This document shows, in pieces, positions 14,839-24,146 of a DNA stretch of 64,000 nt. Source of the DNA: CP2-2F sp034432555 (GTDB lineage: Bacteria; Chloroflexota; Anaerolineae; Aggregatilineales; UBA2796); assembly GCA_034432555.1 (NCBI GenBank), contig DAOUBW010000031.1, positions 65,348-129,347 on the forward strand, in the 5' to 3' direction. The first letter of the stretch is position 1; each line of letters begins with the position of its first letter. The position numbers and the translations under genes were made by a program. A model generated the notes under the pieces. It was given only the letters and a program-made list of their open reading frames with translations, was not told the DNA's origin and made no database searches.

Positions 14839-15816
14839 CTATTTCCCCATCGCTGCGCCGCGCACGGACTCTTCCTCGTAGGCGCGCCCGAAGAATTTGC
14901 CCAATGTCGTGCCGATGGTGAACTTTTTCATGTAGCCCAAATTTTCTGGCACAAACGCCTTCGGTGTGATGCCCAGCGCTGCTAAGCCGTCCTCTTTGAT
15001 CACGTTTGGCACCGAGAGCAGATCGAGCAGCGTTGTGGAGACAGGCGGATTAGGCAGCACCACCTGCATGAGCGCCACCGCCGGGCGCAGCAGCGCCACC
15101 GGCAGCTTAATCTTGGCACGGCGCGTCTCTAGGGCTGCCAATACGCGATCCACGATCTGCTCATAGGTCAGCACTTCAGGTCCGCCAAGCTCGTATTCCT
15201 TACCAATGGTAGAGTCATCATCAAGGCAGCGCACCATTGCCTCAACCACATCACCCACATAAACGGGCTGGAACTGTGCCTTGCCATCGCCCACAATCGG
15301 GAAGATGAAAGGCGTCATCTTGATCAGGCGCGCTTGCACGTTAGCAAACTCATCTTGCGGTCCCCAAATCACCGAAGGGCGCACCGCCGACCAGTCCAAG
15401 CCGCTTTTGGCAACGTATTCCTGTGCGATGCCCTTGCTGCGCAAAAAGCGCGATTTCACATCAGGGTATGCCCCATTTTGGCACATGTTGATGAAGCGCC
15501 GCACACCTGCCTTTTTGGCTTCCTCAACCACGTTGATCGTGCCTTGTGTGTTGAGCAATTCATAGGTGCGCTTGCCCTTCTCAATGGCAATTGCCACGAG
15601 GTGAATCACCACATCGACATCTTTCATCCACTCGGTCAGCGTCTCTGGGCGCGTTACATCACCCTTGACGATCTCAATGTGCGGCTCAACATCCGCTAGG
15701 CGTTTCATCGCCTTGTCTACGTTGCCCACCATAGCGCGGACAGGTTTCCCCAACTGCACCAGCCGCCGCACAAGGTTATTCCCAACGTAGCCTGATGCAC
15801 CTGTCACTAGAATCAT
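14839..15816 (-). CDS. Atypical SDR (NDUFA9/NmrA-like) NAD(P)-binding protein
   Basis: The 325-residue Rossmann protein begins MILVTGASGYVGNNLVRRL, a TGxxGxxG nucleotide-binding loop. It continues with DVVIHLVAIAIEKG and WSAVRPSVIWGPQDEFAN. It lacks the YxxxK pair of classical short-chain dehydrogenases and resembles the SDR_a5/NDUFA9-like group, whose members bind NAD(P)H and often serve structural or redox-sensing roles. It is 84 nt downstream of the MBOAT gene on the same strand and may share its transcript. Confidence 0.82.
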   Translation of the reverse strand: MILVTGASGYVGNNLVRRLVQLGKPVRAMVGNVDKAMKRLADVEPHIEIVKGDVTRPETLTEWMKDVDVVIHLVAIAIEKGKRTYELLNTQGTINVVEEAKKAGVRRFINMCQNGAYPDVKSRFLRSKGIAQEYVAKSGLDWSAVRPSVIWGPQDEFANVQARLIKMTPFIFPIVGDGKAQFQPVYVGDVVEAMVRCLDDDSTIGKEYELGGPEVLTYEQIVDRVLAALETRRAKIKLPVALLRPAVALMQVVLPNPPVSTTLLDLLSVPNVIKEDGLAALGITPKAFVPENLGYMKKFTIGTTLGKFFGRAYEEESVRGAAMGK

Positions 15817-15900
15817 GCTTCACTGCCTCCAATAGTTGTGAGGATTGTGCCACTCGCAAATCTGCTTACGATTGTAGGCAGAAGGCGTGCATTTGCCCAA

Positions 15901-17340
15901 TTACCAGCCCGCGCCGAACAGCCGCCCGAAAATCTGCGCGCCCTGTGCGGCATCGCTCAGCGCGAACCACACCCAGCCCAGCGCCACATAATGGAAGGTG
16001 ATCAGGACGCCCACCACATACACAGCGCGCCGCAGCGTTGGCATTTCGCCCAAACGCAGGTAAAAGCCGCGTGTGCGGTCGCTATATTGCTTATGCAGCC
16101 ACAGCCCAACGCCATGCCAAACTGCCCAGATCACAAAGTTGAGCGCCACGCCATGCCACAAGCCGATCACAAGCATAGTGCCAAGCTGCCCAATCAGCAC
16201 CGAGAGCCATGTTGGCGGCTTGCGTTTGCGAGTCACCATATAGCGGGAAAGCGGCATGAATACATAAAAGCGCGCCCAATTGCTCAGCGTGATATGCCAG
16301 CTTTGCCAAAAGGTGGTCAGGTTGCTTTTGAGGTAGGGCAGGGCGAAGTTTTCGGGCAAGTTCACGCCATATAGCCGCCCAATGCCAATTGCAATATCCG
16401 AGTAGCCGCTGAAATCGAAGTAGAGCCGAAAGGCATAGGCATACAGCAGCAGCCACAAACCAAATGTTGTTTCGGCACGCGCCGCCGAGAGCGAATCGAG
16501 CGCAAAGAGCGCCAGCGTATCGGCAATCACAAACTTTTTGAAGATACCCGCCGCAATGCGCCCGAAGCCCTCCAGCGCACGCGGCGCGTCAAGGGCAGGC
16601 AAGGCACGGTAATCCTTGACGAAGCGCTCTGCCCGATCAATCGGACCAGCAGTGTAGGCGGGAAAAAAGATCAGGTAGGTGAGGTATTCACGCAGCGTGA
16701 GCGCGGGCAATTTGCCGCTTTGTCTATCGCGCAGTGTATGGATCAGCCGAAAGGCGACGTATGAAAAGCCCAACCAGCCAACATCAAGCGTGGCGGCAAT
16801 CGTGATCGGGCGGTCGGCATTGGCGCGCAGCCAGGCTGCCAGCCCTTCTGCCAGCGGCTCGCTTTTCAGCACGGCGAACAGGGCGATCAGCCCTGCCAAA
16901 AACACGGGAATGGCTGCTGTGCGCTGCTCAGGCGTTGCAACAAGCGGCTGTGCCGCGATCAATAGCGCGCCAACGCCGAAAAAGGCGATCAGCACATCCA
17001 AGATCGGCGGTGTGGGCGAGGCAGCCAAGCGCGGCACACCGCTGAAATTCCCAAGCAGCGCAATCAGTGCCGCCACGCCGAATGTTACACCAAGCGTGAT
17101 TAGATCATCGCGCTCAAGGCGTTCCGCGTCAGGTGGGCGCGTCAGCCACCAACCGATCAGGGCAAGGATCAGGGTTAGGGTTGGTAGGGCATAGTCCATC
17201 GGCGGCAGCGGCAGGGCGGGCTGCAAGCCGTAGATTGCCAATAGGCTGCCGATCAGCAGCGCCCAAGCGCGCCATGTAGCAGGCAGCAGGCGTACCACCA
17301 AGGCGCCGACCGCAAAAATCAGGATGTGCGTGAGAGTCAC
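15901..17340 (-). CDS. MBOAT-family membrane O-acyltransferase (DltB/AlgI-like)
   Basis: This 479-residue protein has about ten membrane segments and the MBOAT core: YLTYLIFFPAYTAGPIDRAERF, RLYFDFSGYSDIAIGIGRLYG, NLTTFWQSWHITLSNWARFYVFMPL and GLWHGVALNFVIWAVWHGVGL. The catalytic His lies in the last stretch, near residue 395. Such proteins move acyl groups across the membrane onto cell-envelope polymers. The GTG start at 17340 lies 4 nt after the stop of a 39-residue membrane peptide, so the two are coupled. No DltD/AlgJ-like SGNH partner lies next to it. Confidence 0.92.
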   Translation of the reverse strand: MTLTHILIFAVGALVVRLLPATWRAWALLIGSLLAIYGLQPALPLPPMDYALPTLTLILALIGWWLTRPPDAERLERDDLITLGVTFGVAALIALLGNFSGVPRLAASPTPPILDVLIAFFGVGALLIAAQPLVATPEQRTAAIPVFLAGLIALFAVLKSEPLAEGLAAWLRANADRPITIAATLDVGWLGFSYVAFRLIHTLRDRQSGKLPALTLREYLTYLIFFPAYTAGPIDRAERFVKDYRALPALDAPRALEGFGRIAAGIFKKFVIADTLALFALDSLSAARAETTFGLWLLLYAYAFRLYFDFSGYSDIAIGIGRLYGVNLPENFALPYLKSNLTTFWQSWHITLSNWARFYVFMPLSRYMVTRKRKPPTWLSVLIGQLGTMLVIGLWHGVALNFVIWAVWHGVGLWLHKQYSDRTRGFYLRLGEMPTLRRAVYVVGVLITFHYVALGWVWFALSDAAQGAQIFGRLFGAGW

Positions 17341-17344
17341 AGCC

Positions 17345-17464
17345 CTAGAAACCCTGATAAATCCACTGCGGTGCCGAGTCGGCGGTGACGATCACCAGCA
17401 GGATCAGCAGCAGACACAGCGCTAACGCCAGCATATTTTCACGGCTGAATAAGCGTCTCAGCAT
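17345..17464 (-). CDS. DltX-like 39-residue membrane peptide
   Basis: A very short gene precedes the MBOAT gene. The product is MLRRLFSRENMLALALCLLL with ILLVIVTADSAPQWIYQGF after it: a basic N-terminus, one membrane helix (about residues 11-27), then a short tail ending WIYQGF. DltX of the D-alanylation pathway has the same plan and ends in a conserved F-I-Y-x-x-F motif, whose Tyr is proposed to carry the acyl group from DltB. A GGGGAGG ribosome binding site lies upstream of the ATG, and a TATAGT -10 box sits 28 nt before it. The DltX relationship is inference from plan, motif and position. Confidence 0.72.
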   Translation of the reverse strand: MLRRLFSRENMLALALCLLLILLVIVTADSAPQWIYQGF

Positions 17465-17491
17465 CCTTCAGACCTCCCCAGTAGTGGCGCA

Positions 17492-17497
17492 ACTATA
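17492..17497 (-). promoter_or_regulatory. -10 box of the DltX-like/MBOAT operon
   Basis: TATAGT on the minus strand, 28 nt before the micropeptide ATG. No clear -35 is visible. Confidence 0.4.
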
Positions 17498-17671
17498 CCA
17501 TTCAGCACAGCATATCAGCAAGGCGCGGCGCAGACTGCTACCTAACTTTTGGAGAGGTGGATTAGAGTTCGGTCAAGCGCCGCTTGTAAGGCATTCGCCT
17601 AGACGTTATGATTAGACACAAGCGAGTTGTTGCCCGTATTGTAACGTTGGCTGAGTGGTAGAGAGACTCCG

Positions 17672-20593
17672 ATGCAATTTGCGACCCCTGCGGCGCTGAT
17701 CCTAGCGCTTACGATCCCGTTCTTCGTCTGGTACGGCTTGCCCCGCTTGCCCTACCGCCGCCGCCGCGATACTGCCAGCTTGCTCCTGCGGCTGCTGATC
17801 GTAGCGCTCATCATCCTGAGCCTTGCTGGGCTGCAAACCGTGCAGGCGTCTGACAAGCTGGCAGTCGTCTTCTTGGTGGATGCCTCTGATAGCCTTGACG
17901 CTGCCGCCCGCGCTCAGGCAGAGCAGTATATCCGCGAGGCGATGGCACGCATGACGACCGATGATCGCGCCGGTGTGGTCGTCTTTGGCAAGAATGCACT
18001 GGTCGAGCGTCCTGTCTCGACGGTGAAAGAGTTCGGCGGCATCACCTCTACGCCCGTGCGCCTTGATACCAACATCGCAGAGGCAATTCGGCTCGGCTTG
18101 GCGATGTTCCCTGCTGACGCAGCGCGCCGTCTGGTCGTTCTGAGCGATGGCGTCGAGACGCTGGGCAGCGCGGTTGAGGCAGCGCGCCTTGCCGCCGCCA
18201 TTGGTGTGCAGATTGACATTGTGCCGTTGCGTCGTTCGCCAAGCCCAGAGGTGCTGATCACCGACTTGCGCTTGCCCACAACTGTGAATCAGGGTGAGGA
18301 ATTTGATCTGGGCGTCACCATTGAGAGCCAAGTTGCCACGCCTGCCAACATCATTGTGCTTTCGCGTGGCACGGTCATCCGCACGGTGACTGTAGACCTT
18401 AAGGTAGGCGTCAATAATTTTGTGCTGCCGCCCTTGCGTGTGCCGCAGCCGGGCTTCACCGATCTGCAAGTGCGCGTTGATCCGCTTAACGCCGAACAAA
18501 CCGACACCTTCTATCAAAATAATGAGTTGGCGGGCTTTGTGGAAGTGACGGGTCCGCCACGTGTGCTGATCATCGCACAGCGCCCTGAAGAAGCGGCGGC
18601 GCTGCTGCCTGCCATGCGCCAAGCTGGCTTGACTGTGGATATTCAAGCGCCCGCCGATCTGCCGATTGGCGTCGCGCCATTGGCTGCCTATAAAGCGGTG
18701 GTGTTGGCGAACGTGCCAGCCACAGCCCTGACCGAACAGCGGATGCGCGTTTTGCAGTCCTATGTGCGCGATCTGGGCGGTGGTTTGGTGGTCATCGGCG
18801 GACCGGACAGCTACGGTGTAGGCGGCTACTACCAAACGCCGCTGGAAGAAACGCTGCCCGTCGAGATGCAATTGAAAGACCAAATGCGTATTCCGCGCCT
18901 GACGATTGTCTATGTGATTGACCGTTCAGGCAGCATGGAAGTTGCCAGCCCAAGTGGTGTGACCAACCTCGAACTGGCAAAAGAAGCGGCGCGGCGCTCG
19001 ATCAACTTCCTCTTTGAGCGGGATCGAGCGGGCGTGCTGAGCTTTGACAGCAATCCGCAGTGGTTGGTGCCGATTCAATTCGTCTCTAACCGTGCTGCGA
19101 TGATCCAGCAGATCGGCGCGCTGCGTCCGGGCGGCGGCACCGATATTTACGCGGCTGTCCAAGAACTGCTGCGGACGCTGCCCAGCGATCCGTCTACGCT
19201 CAAGCACGTGATCCTGCTCACGGATGGCGGTGCTGATCCAGCCGGCATCATCGAGACGGTGCGGATCATGAATGAGCAGCACGGCATCACGGTCACGTCT
19301 ATCGGCATCGGGTTGGGCATTCCGCCTTTTATGCCGGAGATTGCGCGTGTTGGCAAAGGCACGTACTACAACCTGATGGATGTGCAGAACATCCCGCAAA
19401 TCTTTGCGGCAGAAACTGTGCTTGCCACGCGCTCTTACATCATTGAAGAAGCATTCTTCCCTGTGCTGACCGCCAACAGCCCGATCATGCGCGGCATTGA
19501 TTCCGTGCCGCCGCTGCTTGGCTATGTGGCAACGACTGCCAAACCGACCGCCACCGTGATCCTGACCGCGCCGGTACAGGGCTACGATGATCCGCTGCTG
19601 GTCTCTTGGCAATATGGCTTAGGGCGCGTTGTAGCGTGGACATCGGACGCCACCGGGCGTTGGGCTCAAGAATGGACGGCATGGGAAGGCTTTCAGCGCT
19701 TCTGGAGTCAGGTGATCCGTTCGACGATCCTCGAAGGGCTGAACAGCACGCTAGAGGCGCGAGTCGAACAGCACAACGGGCGCTCTGTGCTGATTGTGGA
19801 GGCGCGTGACGCTCAGGGCGCTTTCCTCAATGGGCTGAATTTGAGCGCCTCAGTGGTTGATCCGAATTTGGGCGGGCAGGGCATTACGCTGCGGCAGGTG
19901 GCGCCCGGTCGCTATGAGGCAGAATTTGACGCAAACCGAGAAGGCGCGTATTTTATTCGTGTGGCAGGCGCGCAAGGTTCGGCTGAGTCAGGCTTAGGTG
20001 TGGCGCAAACAGCAGGTTGGGTGTTAAGCTATTCACCAGAATACCGCTTGCGCGATACCGACACCGCGCTTTTGGAGACAATCGCAGAGCTGACGGGCGG
20101 GCGCAACATCGCCGACTCGACAGAGCGTGCCTTCCGCCGCGATGTGCAGGAGGTGCGCGGCGCAGCATCCCTTGCGCCATGGCTGCTGCTCTTGGCGCTG
20201 CTGCTGCTACCCTTTGATATTGCGGTGCGGCGTGTGGTCATCACACCCACCGACCTGCAAAAGCTGCGGGCATGGGCGCAGAAACGCTTTGGTGGACGCA
20301 TCGGTGATTCGCAAGCGGCGCAGGTGCAGTCGGCACGGATGGCAGCCTTGAAGGGCGCTAAGGTGCGCGCCATGACCAGCAGCGCGCCTGCCATCAGTGG
20401 CAGTGAGCCTAGCCTCGCTGCGCCAAGCCTGCCAAGTGAGCCTAGCGCACCGAAGGAATCGCCAAGCGGTGCGCCCAGTGTGCCAAGAGAGGCGTCCAAG
20501 CCGCCCGCCCCACCGCCACCGACTGCCCAAAGCGGCGCGTTAGCGGCACGGTTGGCAGAGAAACGCCGCCAACAACGTAAGGATGACGACTAA
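17672..20593 (+). CDS. Large membrane-anchored protein with two von Willebrand A domains
   Basis: This 973-residue protein begins with two N-terminal membrane segments (residues 5-50). A first VWA domain follows with a MIDAS-type VDASDS (near 70), then a CARDB-like beta domain, a glutamine-amidotransferase-like region (PRVLIIAQRPEEAAALLPAM ... YVRDLGGGLVVIGGPDSYGVGG, about 290-395), a second VWA with VIDRSGSM (near 415), and a further beta region. A C-terminal TM (APWLLLLALLLLPFDIAV, near 835) leads into a Ser/Ala/Pro-rich tail. This BatA/Aerotolerance-like plan occurs in many phyla with unknown function. It is followed after 3 nt by a glycosidase lipoprotein gene. Confidence 0.85.
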   Translation: MQFATPAALILALTIPFFVWYGLPRLPYRRRRDTASLLLRLLIVALIILSLAGLQTVQASDKLAVVFLVDASDSLDAAARAQAEQYIREAMARMTTDDRAGVVVFGKNALVERPVSTVKEFGGITSTPVRLDTNIAEAIRLGLAMFPADAARRLVVLSDGVETLGSAVEAARLAAAIGVQIDIVPLRRSPSPEVLITDLRLPTTVNQGEEFDLGVTIESQVATPANIIVLSRGTVIRTVTVDLKVGVNNFVLPPLRVPQPGFTDLQVRVDPLNAEQTDTFYQNNELAGFVEVTGPPRVLIIAQRPEEAAALLPAMRQAGLTVDIQAPADLPIGVAPLAAYKAVVLANVPATALTEQRMRVLQSYVRDLGGGLVVIGGPDSYGVGGYYQTPLEETLPVEMQLKDQMRIPRLTIVYVIDRSGSMEVASPSGVTNLELAKEAARRSINFLFERDRAGVLSFDSNPQWLVPIQFVSNRAAMIQQIGALRPGGGTDIYAAVQELLRTLPSDPSTLKHVILLTDGGADPAGIIETVRIMNEQHGITVTSIGIGLGIPPFMPEIARVGKGTYYNLMDVQNIPQIFAAETVLATRSYIIEEAFFPVLTANSPIMRGIDSVPPLLGYVATTAKPTATVILTAPVQGYDDPLLVSWQYGLGRVVAWTSDATGRWAQEWTAWEGFQRFWSQVIRSTILEGLNSTLEARVEQHNGRSVLIVEARDAQGAFLNGLNLSASVVDPNLGGQGITLRQVAPGRYEAEFDANREGAYFIRVAGAQGSAESGLGVAQTAGWVLSYSPEYRLRDTDTALLETIAELTGGRNIADSTERAFRRDVQEVRGAASLAPWLLLLALLLLPFDIAVRRVVITPTDLQKLRAWAQKRFGGRIGDSQAAQVQSARMAALKGAKVRAMTSSAPAISGSEPSLAAPSLPSEPSAPKESPSGAPSVPREASKPPAPPPPTAQSGALAARLAEKRRQQRKDDD

Positions 20594-20596
20594 GGC

Positions 20597-21505
20597 ATGA
20601 TCACGCTGAAACGTTCGCTGTTCGTAGTTGTTCTGCTGATTGGTTTGGTGGCGTGCCAAAATGGCATCGGACCCGGCGGCACGCCCATCATTGTCTTTCC
20701 GACGGCAGGCTCGCCGCCACCAACTTTCCCCGGTGCCGCGACGCTGCCGCCAACCTTCCCAACGGCGAACCCGTTTGCCTCGCCCACGCCCGGCAGCGTG
20801 CTAGAGCCGAACTGGAATCCGATCCGCGCCGATTTTGCAGGCGCAGCCTGGCGCACCTTCACTTTCAGAAACTTTCAGGGTGCCAACGTCGGTGTGGTGG
20901 TGGTGCGAGTTGATCCGCGCCTCTCTGTGCTGCGCGTGCATCATTTTCCCGGTCAGGTGCGGACGATTCAGCAATGGCAGCAGGCGCTTCCGAATGCGCT
21001 TGCCATTGTGAACGCGAACTACTTCGATACCAACAACCGTCCCTTAGGCTTGGTGGTAGCCGATGGCGGCTTCTTCGGTGTGATCAACACCCGTAACGAC
21101 TCTGGCGTCTTTCAGGTGCAGAACGGCGTGCCGCGTGTGCGCTCACTGTGGCTAGAGCCGTTCCGTCAGGGCGAGCGCTTTGAGCAAGCTGCACAGGCCT
21201 TCCCAATGTTGATGTCCTACGGCTATGTTGCGCCGATCAATCCTGATGTGGCGCAGGTGCGGGCAGCGCGCACTGTCTTTGCCCAAGATAAGCAAGGGCG
21301 CATCTTGCTCATCGTGACGGTCTATGCAGGCGTCACGCTCGGCGAACTGGCAAATTGGCTGGGCAACAGCGGCTTGAACATTGATTTTGCGCTGAACATG
21401 GACGGCGGATCGTCTACCAGCTTATATATTGCGACGGGCGGACCGAATCAGTTCATCCCAAGCCTGAAGGCAGTGCCGGTTGTGTTAGCACTCTATCCGC
21501 GCTAG
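20597..21505 (+). CDS. Phosphodiester glycosidase (NAGPA-domain) lipoprotein
   Basis: The 302-residue protein has a lipoprotein signal ending LVAC (Cys at residue 20), a Pro/Thr-rich linker to about residue 70, and a NAGPA/DUF2233 domain. The domain motifs are IVNANYFDTNNRPLGLVVADG, PMLMSYGYV and NMDGGSSTSLYI. Family members cleave phosphodiester bonds on glycans, and bacterial ones often act on cell-wall or exopolysaccharide substrates. Its place right after the VWA gene suggests joint export to the cell surface. Confidence 0.85.
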   Translation: MITLKRSLFVVVLLIGLVACQNGIGPGGTPIIVFPTAGSPPPTFPGAATLPPTFPTANPFASPTPGSVLEPNWNPIRADFAGAAWRTFTFRNFQGANVGVVVVRVDPRLSVLRVHHFPGQVRTIQQWQQALPNALAIVNANYFDTNNRPLGLVVADGGFFGVINTRNDSGVFQVQNGVPRVRSLWLEPFRQGERFEQAAQAFPMLMSYGYVAPINPDVAQVRAARTVFAQDKQGRILLIVTVYAGVTLGELANWLGNSGLNIDFALNMDGGSSTSLYIATGGPNQFIPSLKAVPVVLALYPR

Positions 21506-21516
21506 AAAGCAGCCCG

Positions 21517-22335
21517 ATGAGCATTCCTATCGGCATCCTGACGCCTAATGGCTTGCGTGCGGCGGACTACAGCGCGGACTCGCTGGCAGCCGCTGCACCG
21601 TTTGAGCCAGAAGGCGTCTATACGGTGACGCGCACTTTCAACCGCGATCATGTCCTGATGCTGGACGAACATCTCGACCGTCTGGAAGAATCGGCGCAGC
21701 TGGAAGGCATTCCGCTGCGCTTGGATCGTGTGGCGCTGCGTGCTGCGTTGCGTGCGCTGATTGATCGCGGCGGCTATGCCGAGTCGCGCTTTCGGATCAC
21801 TGTCCCGCGTAACCAACCCGATCACCTCTATCTGAGCGTTGAGCCATTCACACCCATCCCACCAGAGCTTATTCAACAAGGTGTGCGTGTGGCAACCCTG
21901 CCGTTGGCGCGCCACAATCCGGCTGCTAAAACAACGGCGTGGATCACAGCGCGGCAGGCTGCCGCCCTGCCACAAGGCACTTATGAAGGCGTATTGGTCT
22001 CACCCGAAGGCTTCTTGCTGGAAGGCACCAGCAGCAACTTCTACGCCGTGCTGGATGGCGTGCTGCGGACAGCTGAGGTGGGCGTGCTGAACGGCATTGC
22101 ACGGCGGGCGCTCTTGGCGCTGGCGCCGCACTATTTGCCCGTGCGCCTTGAGCCAGTTCACAAAAGTGAGCTATGGGCGGTCGATGAGGCATTCCTGACC
22201 AGTGCCTCACGCGGTGTGGTGCCGATCATCATGGTGGATGGGCAGATTATTGCCAACGGCAAGCCCGGCGTACAAACGATGTGGCTGCGCGAGGCATACG
22301 AAGAATGGGCGCAAGCGCACCTCATCGCGCTATAA
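21517..22335 (+). CDS. PLP-dependent class IV aminotransferase
   Basis: This 272-residue fold-type IV enzyme shows EGVYTVTRTFNRDHVLMLDEHLDRL, then ARHNPAAKTTAWI with the probable PLP Lys, LLEGTSSNFYAV binding the phosphate, and FLTSASRGVVPI. The family comprises branched-chain aminotransferase, D-amino-acid transaminase and aminodeoxychorismate lyase. Which one this is cannot be settled by eye, and no pathway partner adjoins. It follows the glycosidase gene by 11 nt. Confidence 0.87.
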   Translation: MSIPIGILTPNGLRAADYSADSLAAAAPFEPEGVYTVTRTFNRDHVLMLDEHLDRLEESAQLEGIPLRLDRVALRAALRALIDRGGYAESRFRITVPRNQPDHLYLSVEPFTPIPPELIQQGVRVATLPLARHNPAAKTTAWITARQAAALPQGTYEGVLVSPEGFLLEGTSSNFYAVLDGVLRTAEVGVLNGIARRALLALAPHYLPVRLEPVHKSELWAVDEAFLTSASRGVVPIIMVDGQIIANGKPGVQTMWLREAYEEWAQAHLIAL

Positions 22336-22464
22336 ATCGGCTTAAGGATGAAGCGATAGCCACCTGCCATAGAGGCTTGCTGTAGGCATTAGCCTTCTGT
22401 GCGCCCCAACCCGCACCATTTCGGCTTAAATTGCCAATGATCTCTCGCCCAACCTAAATTCGAT

Positions 22465-22486
22465 CAAAATTTTTCACACAAAATTT
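22465..22486. promoter_or_regulatory. Two direct CAAAATTT repeats upstream of methyltransferase gene
   Basis: CAAAATTT occurs at 22465-22472 and 22479-22486, a 14-bp period, in an AT-rich stretch about 45-66 nt upstream of the -10 box at 22531. This could be an activator site or a curvature element; no binding protein is assigned. Confidence 0.3.
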
Positions 22487-22530
22487 ATAGATAATCTGCG
22501 TTTAGTCTCTAATACAAACCTAAATCGCGC

Positions 22531-22536
22531 TATACT
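22531..22536 (+). promoter_or_regulatory. -10 box of the SAM methyltransferase gene
   Basis: GCGCTATACT gives TATACT 35 nt before the ATG at 22572. Confidence 0.45.
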
Positions 22537-22571
22537 AAGCGTAATAGCACGTATGGAAAGCAGACTCACCC

Positions 22572-23453
22572 ATGATTTACCTTCCGAGGACAGACCGTAA
22601 CGCTGTGCAACTGGCATATGCCAGTGAAGATGGTTTGGTAACGCGCCAACGCATTCATGATCAATATAGCTTTCCGCCCATCAATTTTGTTGAATGGGTG
22701 CTGAGCCGCACGGCATGGTACGGGGATGAGCAAGTGTTGGATTTAGGAGCGGGGCAAGGTGCTTATTTTGAGCAGGTGCGGATGCGTATTCCGCATGGTG
22801 AGCTGATCGCGGGTGATCTTTCGATGGGTATGGCGCGCAGTGCTGCCGCACACCCTGCCTCAGGCTATGTGTTGAACATGGATGCCGAACGGTTGCCGTT
22901 CCCAAAACACACCTTTGATGTGGTGCTGGCAAATCACATGCTGTTCCATGTGCCAAACCTCGACCGCGCCCTGAGTGAGATTCACCGCGTGCTAAAGCCA
23001 AGCGGCGTGCTGCTGGCTTCCACCAACAGCCTGATCAACATGCCGGAATTGGAAAACCTCTATAAGCGCGTCTTTGGTTTGTTAGGCGTGCGCGCACGCA
23101 CCGATACACTGACCGCCGAACCTGAGGCGTCCTTCTATTTGGAAGATGCGCCGCGCCTTGCCGCACGCCATTTCTTTGCTGTGGCGCGCTATGATCTACC
23201 CAGCGCATTCATCTTCCCCAGCGCGCAGCCCCTTGTAGATTATGTGAACAGCACCCGCGCTCTGCGCGAGCCAACCCTGCCACACGGCGTGATCTGGGAA
23301 GATTTCATTAATGTGCTTGCCGATCAGGTGCGGCGTGCCATCAACCACTATGGCGAAGTAGTCATCACCAAACTCTCAGGCGTCATTGTTGCCAGCGATA
23401 TGGGCGGCTTCAGCCAAAGCTACGTGCAGTCGCTCATGCGCGCCAAACACTAA
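22572..23453 (+). CDS. Class I SAM-dependent methyltransferase
   Basis: This 293-residue protein has a Methyltransf_11/25-type domain: VLDLGAGQGAYFEQV (motif I), AGDLSMGMARSA, NMDAERLPFPKHTFDVVLANHMLFHVP and IHRVLKPSGVLLASTNS. The C-terminal 110 residues carry no known motif. The substrate is unknown. It lies 76 nt upstream of a GbsR-type regulator on the same strand and may be in that unit. Confidence 0.85.
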   Translation: MIYLPRTDRNAVQLAYASEDGLVTRQRIHDQYSFPPINFVEWVLSRTAWYGDEQVLDLGAGQGAYFEQVRMRIPHGELIAGDLSMGMARSAAAHPASGYVLNMDAERLPFPKHTFDVVLANHMLFHVPNLDRALSEIHRVLKPSGVLLASTNSLINMPELENLYKRVFGLLGVRARTDTLTAEPEASFYLEDAPRLAARHFFAVARYDLPSAFIFPSAQPLVDYVNSTRALREPTLPHGVIWEDFINVLADQVRRAINHYGEVVITKLSGVIVASDMGGFSQSYVQSLMRAKH

Positions 23454-23529
23454 CTCGCACTTGCCGCGCCGCCTTTGGCGTGCTACGCTCTTTAGCGGTT
23501 GGGATGGATTGTTAAAGGGCGGAAGAACC

Positions 23530-24138
23530 ATGAGCGACTCCCCGAACGGCTACGCCAGCCGCGATGAATCAACCCGCAGCACACCATCGGATGTGGAGCG
23601 TCTACATCCGACCCTGCAAGCTGTTAATGATAGTATGCTAGAAGGCTTAGGGCAGCTTGCCGATTACTTTGGCTACAACCGTGTGATCGGTAAAATGTAT
23701 GGCGCGCTGCTGCTTAGCCCACAGCCTATGAGTCTTGATGATCTGGTTGATCACCTGAGTGTTTCTAAGGCAAGCGTCAGCATGAATATGCGGATGCTGG
23801 AAAACCTGGGTATTGTGCGCGAAGTGTGGGTGCGCGGTGATCGGCGTAAGTTCTACGAGGCAGAGTCCGACTTCTGGAAGATTCTGACGAATGTCTTGGG
23901 CGCACGTGAGCTGCGCGATGTTAATCAGGCTTTGGAAGTGCTTGAAGGCAACATCCAAGAGCTGCGCGAGGCGATTCCCACGATGGATCAAGCTGATCAA
24001 GCGCTTGCCAGTTACTACGTTGAGCGTATTGACCAAATGAAAGACTTCTTCCGCTTTGCCAAGCTGATCCTCACTTCCATCCTAGAGCGCAACCGCAACA
24101 TCAACGTTGGCGATGTAAAACGCATTGATATCGAATAG
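23530..24138 (+). CDS. GbsR/MarR-family transcriptional regulator
   Basis: The 202-residue winged-helix protein reads GYNRVIGKMYGALLLSPQPM followed by SLDDLVDHLSVSKASVSMNMRMLENLGIVREVWVRGDRRKFYEAE. That is the pattern of GbsR, which represses glycine-betaine synthesis genes in Bacillus. The C-terminal half is helical and probably dimerises. The start at 23530 has GGGCGGAAG upstream; a longer frame from 23386 overlaps the methyltransferase gene and is rejected. argJ follows after 8 nt, so regulator and arginine gene probably share a transcript, which is an unusual pairing. Confidence 0.85.
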   Translation: MSDSPNGYASRDESTRSTPSDVERLHPTLQAVNDSMLEGLGQLADYFGYNRVIGKMYGALLLSPQPMSLDDLVDHLSVSKASVSMNMRMLENLGIVREVWVRGDRRKFYEAESDFWKILTNVLGARELRDVNQALEVLEGNIQELREAIPTMDQADQALASYYVERIDQMKDFFRFAKLILTSILERNRNINVGDVKRIDIE

Positions 24139-24146
24139 GATTAATC

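Noticed and set aside
17702..18883. Long minus-strand open frame inside the VWA gene
   Set aside because: It is an antisense shadow with His/Arg/Gln-rich composition. The plus frame carries clear VWA motifs.
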